Below are positions 30,016-42,412 of a DNA stretch of 64,000 bases, piece by piece. How positions within the stretch are numbered: the stretch's first letter is position 1; each line of letters starts with the position of its first letter. Origin of the DNA: Rapana venosa. Its lineage: Eukaryota > Mollusca > Gastropoda > Neogastropoda > Muricidae. The stretch spans positions 49,159,982 through 49,223,981 of the forward strand of contig CM054157.1 in the NCBI GenBank assembly GCA_028751875.1, read 5' to 3'. The notes beneath the pieces are model-generated. The model saw only the letters and a list, made by a program, of their open reading frames with translations. It searched no databases and was not told the origin of the DNA. The position numbers and the translations under genes were made by a program.

Positions 30016-33000
30016 CTAAAAGAAAAAAAAACAAAACCAAATGACAAAATTCCAGAAAATAAACCACAAGTAAGAATTACACTTTCGTTATAAGCTGTAT
30101 CATAAATGACCCGTACTTACAGACAGATGTTACAAACTTGAGTGGATAGAGTGCATAGCTTTTACCCCTGTGGGAAACTCGGCAGCAGCTTCTGGTGAAT
30201 TAAGGGTATGGATTTTTACAATCGCTTAGGTGAACTGAAAGGGCAGACCTCCCAGTGCTTTATTTTCCTCGATGTATAGACACATAAAAGGTAAAGGTAA
30301 ACAACTCTCTTGTTGCCATGGGTTCTTTTACGTGTGCTAAATAATTATGTGTAACACACGGGACCTGTCTCATCCGAAAGACTAGCGCCCAGACCACCAC
30401 TCATGATCTAATGGATGGGGAAAAGTTTCGGGTCCAAACGGGATACGAAGCACCGCACACTTCCGACCCAGACTTTACGCTTTCTAGACAGGCGTGTTAC
30501 CTCTAGACCACCAATCCATCTTTCCCTTTCTCCAAAACTCTCCCCCATCCCCACCACAGACACTTATTGTGTATTTTACTTCCATGGCAGACTATGTTGA
30601 TGACATCATCCTTTTCCACGCTCTCCGTTTCAGTTAGAACAATGTTGATACCAAGCAAGATCTTTTGTAAAAATTTTTTTATTCTTTTATATCAAGGATA
30701 ATGGAATAAGTACTTACATGCTTTTTTACATCCAGTCCATGTGTGTATGCGGTTTTGTAAATGCTGTCATCTTTTCCCACCGACACACAATGGCCTACTC
30801 TTACAAAAAGCAGAACAGGATTTAACGTGTGCGCAAGATGTTCTGCATGCGTTCACACACGGGGGCCTCGGTTTATAGTCTCATCCGAAGGACTTTTAGG
30901 GAGAGTGGAGTCTGCACTGATGTTAACTCCAGGGGAAAATATCCACTTGAACGGGAATCAAACCCATCAACAAAAAGCAGTGGGGAGGTCTTCAAGTTGT
31001 ACTGTGACTCTCCCCAAGGTTGGAATCCAGCTGCCTTAACGTCTTTCGCCACCACAGGCGACTTTAGTCTGTAGTTCACTGTAGTTTAGTTTAGACTTTA
31101 GTTTACTTCACTGCCATAGGCCACATTTGTCAACAGCACAGGTCAAGTTAAAAAGGAGTTTTTTATACATAACAAGGTTTCTCCTGTATGGCTCGGAGAC
31201 GTGGGTTTTCACAAAAACCATCAAACGTTTGTTGAAGAGCTGTGAAAACCGAATGCTACGCTACATGACAAAGATCAAATGGGAAGACAGGATCACAAAT
31301 GAAGAACTATGGAGAATGTGCAAAGTTGATGATCTGAAGTCTGTAACTAGTACCAATAGACTGCGCTGGTTTGGGCACGTTGAACGGAAAGCAGACCACG
31401 GCATCATAAAAAGAGCAATGAACTTCATAGTGGATGGAAAGAGACCAAAGGGAAGACCTAGCAAAACCTGGACTGCCTGTATTGCAGATGATCTTAGAGA
31501 AAGGGGCATAAATAAGGAGGAAGCTCAAAACAGAGAGAGATGGAGAAGGCTCATCAATGTCAAACCTCCCCTGGGAGAAACATGACAGAAAAGGAAGAAG
31601 AACAACAACAAGGTTTCACACCTACAGATGACTTGCGCACATGATAGCAGACCTATCGTCCTTCCTCCCTCACCCAGTTTTGCGAGGAAAAACTGACCAT
31701 GTTATTCTGACACAGACTCAATGCTGAGAAATCAGCAACAGCACTGAAAAATACTTAGCGCTGAAGGAAGTTCTTCAGTCAGAAACTTGGCCGTGAAAGG
31801 GTTAATTAATGGTGGGCAAAAACGGTGGCATAAGCAAAAAACCTCATCATTGGTAAACCTCGGAGCTCTAGCCAAGGAATGGAGAGGGAAAAAAATCGCC
31901 AAAAATTACTGTGACTCAGAGTAAAAGTGTACCAGCAGAAGGGTGTCTGACTGACGACAAACAAACAAAATTGCTTTCCTATGAATCCCATGCAGTCACA
32001 TGAAATGTGTATGCATCACGAACATGTTGTCACATGACGTGTACACATCACAAACATGTTGTCACATGACATGTGTACACATCACAAACATGTTGTCAAA
32101 TGACGTGTACACATCACAAACATGTTGTCACATGACATGTGTACACATCACAAACATGTTGTCAAATGACATGTGTACACATCACAAACATGTTGTCACA
32201 TGACATGTGTACACATCACAAACATGTTGTCACATGACATGTGTACACATCACAAACATGTTGTCACATGACATGTACACATCACAAACATGTTGTCACA
32301 TGACATGTGTACACATCACAAACATATTGTCACATGACATGTGTACACATCACAAACATGTTGTCACATGACATGTGTACACATCACAAACATGTTGTTA
32401 CACATCACAAACATGTTGTCACATGACATGTACACATCACAAACATGTTGTCACATGACATGTGTACACATCACAAACATGTTCTCACATGACATGTGTA
32501 CACATCACAAACATGTTGTCACATGACATGTGTACACATCACAAACATGTTGTCACATGACTTGTGTACGCATCACAAACATGATTCACTGTGGAAAATG
32601 TACAATGGACACTTACCGGCAAGATGAAATTTTTCAGCGGAGGAAGGTGATGGCTCATCTCGTCAATCCAACCCTCCAGAAGCTCTACATAGGAGTCACT
32701 GAACTCCACTCGCTCTGAAATCATACAAAATGAATGATTATCCCTGAAGTCGGAATGTAGCTATCTGAACCACTAGACTGCCTTACCGTATATGCCTTAT
32801 AGGCGTGCACCCTATACGCCTATAACCTGGAAAATTTCTGGGGTGTCGAACCAAATGAAACAAGCCAGCTTCCTTGACTACAGTTAAAGGGAAAGAACTC
32901 CAAAATTAGCGGAGATCACTCTCCTGTTGCTTAGCAACATCCAGCTGCAAAAATTGTGGCAAAAACCGATCACTTTTTAGCTCGTATTTTGTGTTTTTAT

Positions 33001-34786
33001 ATGCATGACTGCTTAGGCAGTTCTTGTTCAAAATGGCTGACACTTATTGTTGAAGGTATCAATAACTTGACACAGTGGAAAAAGTGGCAAATAAAACTTT
33101 AGATTACCTGACAGTGATGAAAACGATCGTGTATGATTCAGGAGATCGTGCATTAAAAAGAAAAAGAATGAGATTTGGCCTGGACTTATGTTTGACGTTA
33201 TTAAGATGGGGGGTACTCAGAATGAAAGTGGTGATGAGGAAAGTATAGTTTTTGTCGATTTTTTACATTTTAAATATATTTTCGCATTGAAATATCATGC
33301 TAACTAATTTGAGCTTGCCTCGAAGTAATGTACGATATATATATATATATACTGTCATTGGGTAGACTATCAGGATTATTCCTGTAGTAATTTCTGAGTA
33401 AGAGGGATATGAACATAGCAAGTGATACATAAGAATTTTATTCCCCGGCATATAGAGTGCACTTGCACTGGGCAGTTAAGAAGTTAATGGTAGGTAAATA
33501 CGGTCGTTTCCACAAAACCTCATGACAGATTATTAACCTAGGAGCTGTAGCTGAGGAACAAAAACTAAATAAATAAATAGGTGACATTAAAATATCTCTT
33601 TTAAATGTTCAATAATTTCTCATAAATAAATCATGCATAACATTATCAGTATCACCTATGGCTAAGGCCAAAAGCTTTATTAAAAAACCAATAACAGTTT
33701 AAGTGGAAAGACCTATTTTAAAGTATTGTGATGTTGTAGAATGTTATGTTGAGATTGCCTTCAGCCATGACAAGCTCTTAGCATAACAACCTGCACTCTC
33801 CTGTAATAATAATAATGACGACGATGATGATGATGATGACAACGATAACGACGACAATCATGATGATGACGGTGGTGATGATGATGATGATAATATATGG
33901 AATGTATATAATGCTGAATCTTGTAAAACAAACAAATCAAAACACACACACAAACACACACATGCATGCATGCAAACACTTAGGAATATGCTATAGATTA
34001 CTGTGGTGTGGTATGGTGTGGTTGCTTTGTGCAGTGTTGTAGTGTGCTTTGTTACACTGCACTGAATATAATAGAATAATATAGTTTAGTGTCATGCCAT
34101 GGCATAGAGTAGAGAATGGTATGGTGTGCGATAGCGTAACATAGTACACAATAGTAGTAGCGTAGTGTAGTTAGTGTAGAGTAGTGTAATGAAGTGGACT
34201 TGTAGCATAGTGTAGGGTTGTGTACAGTAGTGTGTAGTGAAGGGTAGTGTAGTCCAGTGTAGTACAATGCACTTGTGTAGTATAGTGTGGTGTAGAGTTG
34301 TGTGGTGTAGTGTTGTGCAGTACATTGTAGTGCAGTGTGGTGTAGTGCAGTGTAGTATAGTGTAGTGCAGTGTAATATAGTGTACATGCAGTGTAGTGTA
34401 ATGTAGTAAAGTGTAATGTACTTGTAGTGCAGTGTAGAACAGTGCATAGTGTAGTGTAACATGGTACGGTACACACCACACTGCAACACACCAATCTATC
34501 TCATATATATATCTTCTTCTTCTTCTCCCTTTTTTGTCATGTTTCTCCCAGGGGAGGTTTGACATTGATGAGATTTGAAATTGACTCATCATTTTTTTGT
34601 CTGGAGCGAGGATTTTCATGGCCGGGTGCCCTTCTTGATGCCAACTCATTGGTATCCGCAATGAGACCTAGCCTTTGAGTAAAAACTCTAATCCACAAGG
34701 CAGTGGAGTGAACGGTTATTTTTAAAGGGCGCTGAACACTTGCCCTTCGCCAATTACATACAATTATACAATTATATACACATACA

Positions 34787-34819
<33 letters not shown>

Positions 34820-37800
34820 TCCTGAAGACATACTGAGGTGGGCAGGTCTGGCGGAGCTGAGGGGAGTGGCAACACTGGACCCCACCTCCTGAAGAATGCA
34901 CTGGATCTGAAACACAGACAACCCAGCCCCTAACCTTCATCAGCGCTATATAAATTCCATACATTATTATTATTATTTTATCAAAACCTACATCAGTTAT
35001 CACAACCTTCGTCAGTTATCCAAACCTTCCTTTGCCAGTTATCAAAACCTTTGTCAGTTATCAAAACCTCCGCCAGTTATCAAAACCTTCGTCAGTTATC
35101 AAAACCTTCATCAGTTATCACAACCTTTGTCAGTTATCAAAACCTCTGTCAGTTATCATGTCAGTTATCAAAACCTTCCTTTGCCAGTTATCAAAACCTT
35201 TGTCAGTTATCAAAACCTTCGTCAGTTATCAAAACCATCGTCCGTTATCAAAACCTTCCTTTGCCAGTTATCAAAACCTTCATCAGTTATCAAAACCTTC
35301 CTTTGCCAGTTATCAAAACCTTCGTCAGTTATCAAAACCTTCATCAGTTATCAAAACCTCTGTCAGTCAGTTATCAAAACCTTCGTCAGTTATCAAAACC
35401 TTTATCAGTTATCAAAACCTTTGTCAGTTATCAAAACCTCTGTCAGTTATCATGTCAGTTATCACAACCTTTGTCAGTTATCACAACCTTTGTCAGTTAT
35501 CAAAACCTCTGTCAGTCAGTTATCAAAACCTCTGTCAGTCAGTTATCAAAACCTCTGTCAGTCAGTTATCAAAACCTTCGTCAGTTATCAAAACCTTCGT
35601 CAGTTATCAAAACCTCTGTCAGTCAGTTATCAAAACCTCTGTCAGTCAGTTATCAAAACCTCTGTCAGTCAGTTATCAAAACCTTTGCCAGTTATCAAAA
35701 CCTTTGCCAGTTATCAAAACCTCTGCCAGTTATCAAAACCTTTGTCAGTTATCAAAACCTCTGTCAGTTATCAAAACCTCTGTCAGTTATCAAAACCTTT
35801 GTCAGTTATCAAAACCTTTGTCAGTTATCATGTCAGTTATCAAAACTTCTGTCAGTTATCAAAACTTCTGTCAGTTATCAAAACCTCTGTCAGTTATCAT
35901 GTCAGTTGTCAACACCTCTGTCAGTTATCAAAACCTCTGTCAGTTATCATGTCAGTTATCAAAATCTCTGTCAGTTATCAAAACTTTTGTCAGTTATCAA
36001 AACCTCTGTCAGTTATCATGTCAGTTGTCAAAACCTCTGTCAGTTATCAAAACCTCTGTCAGTTATCAAAACCTCTGTCAGTTATCAAAAACTCCATCAG
36101 TTATCAAAACCTCCGTCAGTTATCAAGTCAGTTATCAAAACCTGTCAGTTATCAAAACCTCCGTCAGTTATCATGTCAGTTATCAAAACCTCTGCCAGTT
36201 ATCAAAACCTCTGTCAGTTATCAAAACCTCTGTCAGTTATCATGTCAGTTATCAAAACCTCTGTCAGTTATCATGTCAGTTATCAAAACCTCTGTCAGTT
36301 ATCATGTCAGTTATCAAAACCTCTGTCAGTTATCATGTCAGTTATCAAAACTTCTGTCAGTTATCAAAACCTCTGTCAGTTATCAAAACCTCTGTCAGTT
36401 ATCAAAACCTTTGTAGGTTATCAAAACCTTTGTCAGTTATCAAACCTCCGTCAGTTATCAAAACCTTTGTCAGTTATCGAAACCTCTGTCAGTTATCAAA
36501 ACCTCTGTCAGTTATCAAAACCTTCGTCAGTTATCAAAACCTTCATCAGTTATCAAAACCTTCATCAGTTATCAAAACTTCTGTCAGTTATCAAAACTTC
36601 TGTCAGTTATCAAAACCTTCGCCAGTTATCAAAACCTGTCAGTTATCAAAACCTTCATCAGTTATCAAAACCTTCATCAGTTATCAAAACCATTGTCAGT
36701 TATCAAAACCTCTGTCAGTTATCAAAACCATTGTCAGTTATCAAAACCATTGTCAGTTATCAAAACCTCTGTCAGTTATCAAAAACTCCATCAGTTATCA
36801 AAACCTCTGTCAGATATCAAGTCAGTTATCAAAACCCATGTCAGTTATCAAAACCTCTGTCAGTTATCAAAACCTCCGTCAGTTATGTCAGTTATCAAAA
36901 CCTCTGTCAGTTATCAAAACCTCTGTCAGTTATCAAAAACTCCATCAGTTATCAAAACCTCTGTCAGTTATCAAAACCTCTGTCGGTTATCAAAACCTTT
37001 GTAGGTTATCAAAACCTTTGTCGGTTATCAAAACCTTCCTCAGTTACCAAAACCTCTGTCAGTTATCAAAACCTTTGTCAGTTATCAAAACCTACGTCAG
37101 TTATCAAAACTTTTGTCAGTTATCAAAACCTTCATCAGTTATCAAAACCTCTGTCAGTTATCAAAACCTCTGTCAGTTATCAAAACCTCTGTCAGTTATC
37201 AAAACCTCTGTCAGTTATCAAAACCTTCATCAGTTATCAAAACCTCTGTCAGTCAGTTATCAAAACCTCTGTCAGTCAGTTATCAAAACCTCTGTCAGTC
37301 AGTTATCAAAACCTCTGTCAGTCAGTTATCAAAACCTTTGCCAGTTATCAAAACCTTCATCAGTTATCAAAACCTCTGTCAGTTATCAAAACTTCTGTCA
37401 GTTATCAAATCCTCTGTCAGTTATCAAAACCTCTGTCAGTTATCAAAACCTCTGTCAGTTATCAAAACTTCTGTCAGTTATGAAAACCTCTGTCAGTTAT
37501 CATGTCAGTTATCAAAACATCTGTCAGTTATCAAAACCTCTGTCAGTTATCAAAAGCTCTTTCAGTTATCATGTCAGTTATCAAAACATGTCAGTTATCA
37601 AAACCTCTGTCAGTTATCAAAACCTCTGTCAGTTATCAAAACCTCTGTCAGTTATCAAAACCTTTGTCAGTTATCAAAGCCTTTATCAGTTATCAAAACC
37701 TTTGTCAGTTATCAAAACATCTGTCAGTTATCAAATCCTCTGTCAGTTATCAAAACCTTTGTCAGTTATCAAAACCTTTGTCAGTTATCAAAACCTTCAT

Positions 37801-40800
37801 CAGTTATCAAAACCTGTCAGTTATCAAATCCTCTGTCAGCTATCTATTCTTTTATATCAAGGATAATGGAATAAGCACTTATATGCTTTTTTACACCCAG
37901 TCCCAGTGTGTATCCAGTTTTTGTAAATTCTGTCATCTGTTCCCACCGGCACACAATGGCCTACTCTTACAAAAAGCGGAACAGGATTTTAACGTGTGTG
38001 CAAGATGCTCTGCATGCGTTTGCACACAAGGCCTTGGTTTATAGTCTCATCCGAAGGATCAGTTATCAAAACCTTTGTCAGTTATCAAAACCTGTCAGTT
38101 ATCAAAACCTTTGTCAGTTATCAAAACCTTTGTCAGTTATCAAGGTCAGCTAAGCTAGCACAGTGCGCAAATCCAGCATAATTCAGTCAAGGGTCCAGGG
38201 CCCAGTGCTAAAACTATCACACCCCTTCCTTTTACCAAGTCCAAGTGCGGTCAGTTTCTGCTGTAATCAGCACCAGCTGGGATGGAATGGACAGCAGCTG
38301 AGAGTAGCTGAAAGTGGGGGACACTGACAACAGCTGTGTAAAAACCAAGGCCTAGATTAACATGTTGTTAAGCTTTGTCATGTCATGTTGAGATTGTCTT
38401 CAGCCACGACAAGCTCTTACCATAACAACTTGCACTCTCCTGTGTAGGAAAAAAAACTATTCTGAAGTCAGAGTATGGCTGCCTATATGGCGAGGTACTT
38501 TGAAAACGGTCATGCACACAAACTTCTCACCCAGTGTGCGCTTACAGTCTCACACACGGAGACTGGATGTAAAAAAGCACGTAAGTGCTTCCTCCATTAT
38601 CCTCAATATAAAAGAACACAATAAAAAAAAAATTGTAAACAGTGATTTCCATGTGGGATGAGTGATACAGAGTGCATTTTCTGGGTGACCCCTCCAGGGT
38701 GTTAAGCTGGGGAACGCCCAACACCAACAAAGGATCTCAGGAAAGCAGGAATGTACCCGCATGTTTCCCCTTGCCACGTGATGAGGAAAGAATCTGTTAG
38801 ACAGGGCACTATGTCCTGCTTATAAATACTTCCGAGATGTTTTCCAGCGTTCACAGATTTTTGGAAAGAGCAACAAAAACTGACAAAGAAGGAACAGCAG
38901 AATTTATTTATTTATTTATTTATTCTTTTATATTGAGGAGAATGGAATAAGCACTTATGTGCTTTTTTACATCCAGTTCCCGTGTGTATGCCGTTTTGTA
39001 AATTTTGTCATCCGTTCCCACCGGCACACGATGCTTACAAAAAGCGGAAAAGGATTTAACGTGTGCACAAGATGTTCTGCGTGCGTTCGCACAAGGGGCC
39101 TCGGTTTATAGTCTCATCCGAAAGAAGTGAACATCTAGGAGAAAGGAGGATTTTGTTTCAAACCCCCATTTAACCTCATCATACCTTTTTTAAAGAAAAT
39201 GTTTTTTAAAACGTTCCTCGACTAGAAGTTTGAGGTTTATCAACAGTGAGATTTTGTGTCTGTGACCGCTTCTGCCCACCATGAAGGTAGCTGCATTCCG
39301 ACTTCAGGGATGTATGCTGGATATGTTCATGTTTCTTCCGTAACCCATCAAACACCAACATGAGTTATAGGATCTTTAACATGCACATCTGATATTGTTC
39401 ATGTATACACACATGCAGGGAATTAAGGCACTGGCAGGTCTGCACTTCAAGCTGACCTAGAAGATCATAAAAACCCACACCCTTCATTCACCAGCGCTGG
39501 CACCAAGATTCAAACCCACGACTTCATGGACCCATGAGATTGAAGATGAGCAACCTTAACCACTCGACTGGCTATATGGGGGACGGGATAGCCAAGTGGT
39601 TAGAACATTGCGCTAGCAATCTGACGACCCGGGTTCGATTCCCGTTCAAGGGGATATTTTCCCCTGGAGTTAACATCAGTGCAGACTTCACTCTCCCCAA
39701 AAGTCCTTCAGATGAGACTATAAACCAAGGGCCCGTGTGCGAACGCACGCAGAACATCTTATGCACGCGTTAAATCCTGTTTGGCTTGTCAAAAGAGTAG
39801 GCCATTGCGTGCCGGTGGGAACAGATGACAACATTGACAAAACCGCATACACACGGGGACTGGACGTAAAAAAAGCACATAGTGCTTATTCCATTATCCT
39901 CGACATAAAAGAATAAGATAAAGTAAAAAGTATGTTTTAAAATTATAATTACCTGAAGCAACTGCTCTTCCAAGTCAAGGCTGGCGTCTCTACTGTGTTC
40001 TGCTGCCACACTGAAAAAGAAATTCCATCGTTAACATAATTGTGCATGTTGCATACAAAATTGTACATGAATAAGTGAGTCCAAAGCCCAGCATATTTTT
40101 ATTTTTTATTTTTTTAATTCTATACCACTTTAAGTCACAACAGATTTCCATGCATGAAAATCAGGCTGCTCTCCCTGGGGAGAGCACATCGCTACAAGAG
40201 CAGCGCCACCCATTATTGTTTTATTTGGGTTTTTTCCTGTCTGCAACTGTATTTGTTTCCCTACCAGAGTGGCTTTTTTTAAAGAGAATTTTGCCAGGGA
40301 CAACTCTCTTGATGCCATAGGTTCTTTTACGTGTGTTAGGTAATTTTATGTAACACATGGGACCTCAGTTTATCGACTCATCCGAAAGACTAGCACCCAG
40401 ACCACCACTAATGGATTGTGGATGGGGGAAAAGTGCTGGGCCCAAATGAGGATCCAACCACCGCACACTTCCGATCCAGACTTTTCACTTTCTAGGCAGG
40501 TGCGTTACCTCTAGACCACCGATCCACTGATATTACAACTGATATTAATGGAAAATATTAATGAACAACTCTTCATGTACAGCATCCCAGTGGCCCCTAG
40601 GAGTGTTGAGGGAGAAAAAAATATGATAAATCAAATAAGAGTGTAATAAACACAGCACACACACACACACAAATGCATGTGTGTGTGTGCGTGCACTCTC
40701 TCTCTCTCTCACAATTTAAAACTTGTGGATTTTTTTAATTACAAGTTGTAGTGTTTCTATAAACGGAATATTCTAGGTATGTTATACCACCCACATCTAC

Positions 40801-41354
40801 TAAAACATACCAACTATCCAAATGTTTTTGCCAACTTTTTGTTTGTTTTTTTGTTCTATGGCTAGAGCTCTGAGGTTCACCAACAGTGTGATTTTTGCAT
40901 ATGCGACTGTTTTTATTTTCCCCCACCATTTAGGTAGCTGCATTCTGACTTAGGGGATATCAGAAGATATGATTACTTATAAATATTATATAATGATTAT
41001 ACCCGCTGCTCAATGACAACACTGGGCCATATCTCACCCAATAAGACACGACAGTTCATCCGTTGTGCCCAAAGCTTTGAAGATGGCGTCATCCTTGGGC
41101 TTCCTGTCCCCAGTGAACAGAGCGGACGTCCCTGAAAGCAAGATTTTCAGTGACAGGGTTATCTGTGCTATCAGCTAAAAGCTCTTCGGGAACACTACGA
41201 TAAATAAGCTGGGTAGATTTTTGACTGACCTAAAAAAACTTGACACATGTTTGAAAGTTAGTCAGTCTGTATGTTAGTCTTGTTTTTCTTTTCTTTCCTT
41301 TGTGTGTGTGTGTGTGTGTGTGTGTGTAAGTGTGCTTGTGTGTGTGTGTGCATG

Positions 41355-41432
<78 letters not shown>

Positions 41433-42295
41433 ATGTGTAGAAAGGTAGCTGCATTCTGACTTCAGGGATACAGTTCAGAATTCAACCTCCCAATATTGCC
41501 AGGACAGTCAGGAGGTACCTCCCTGATCTTTCCGACTTTCAACTATCATGGGTTCTTTTGACATGCACAAATCTGTAAACACACACAGGCCTGACTGGTT
41601 TACAGTCTCCTCCAAAAGACTTGGACATTCCGTTTGATCTTCATGTCAAACTGGAAAGAAAAGGGAAAGGCTGGGAGTTGAACCAAGAATCTCAGGGTTT
41701 ACTTGTTAGGCAGGTGAACGTCTTAACCATCCTGCCTCCTTCCTCCTGTTGCTTTGTTTGCATTATACAATGTATAGTCCCAGGGGAAATATCTTGTTTA
41801 AGAACTGTACCATCAAGTCAACCAGGCCAACCATGACCTGCACCTTCCTTCTCCTTTTGTCTTTCAGTTTGTTCCTCTGACCACTCTTCGTCCAGCAATG
41901 TGTTTGTCAGAATGTCTTTAATGGAAGAATGGTTGTACATTCAAAAAGTCTTGCTTCTTTTTCTGTCCGTCTGTCATTGTCTACCTTTGTCTCTCACTTT
42001 CTCTGCTCAATCAAGCATTTATTACTATACAAATACTTGTTACATATTCTCAATGATGTTCATTTTTGATTTTCAATGAAACTTTTTAAAAAGTTAATCC
42101 CAACCTTTATCTCCTGTCCTGGTGTAGATCTTGGTGTGTTTCCTGCACACTTGCTGTGGATTCCCCTTTCTGCAGCCAGATAAGCAAAAGGAAAATACAA
42201 AGATTTAAGTAAGATGTATTATGCATTTTAAGAAATATAGTGAAACTCACACATGTTTCATTACAAAGATACTTCTATAATTGATTCTGTTTTTC

Positions 42296-42335
<40 letters not shown>

Positions 42336-42351
42336 GGCAACCATCATGCAG

Positions 42352-42412
<61 letters not shown>

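Noticed and set aside
34092..34661. 189-codon [10 protein letters not shown] frame on the - strand
   Set aside because: Translation of the degenerate GTGTA repeat.
35032..37866. 944-codon open frame (and 810-, 429- and 253-codon companions)
   Set aside because: Entirely inside the 19-bp tandem array; openness in all three frames follows from the stop-free unit, and there is no splice context or non-repeat domain.
41868..41960. Possible exon after TTTTGTCTTTCAG on the + strand (or the open - strand [16 protein letters not shown])
   Set aside because: No phase-compatible partner and no recognisable protein; the MMAB exons around it already join cleanly without it.
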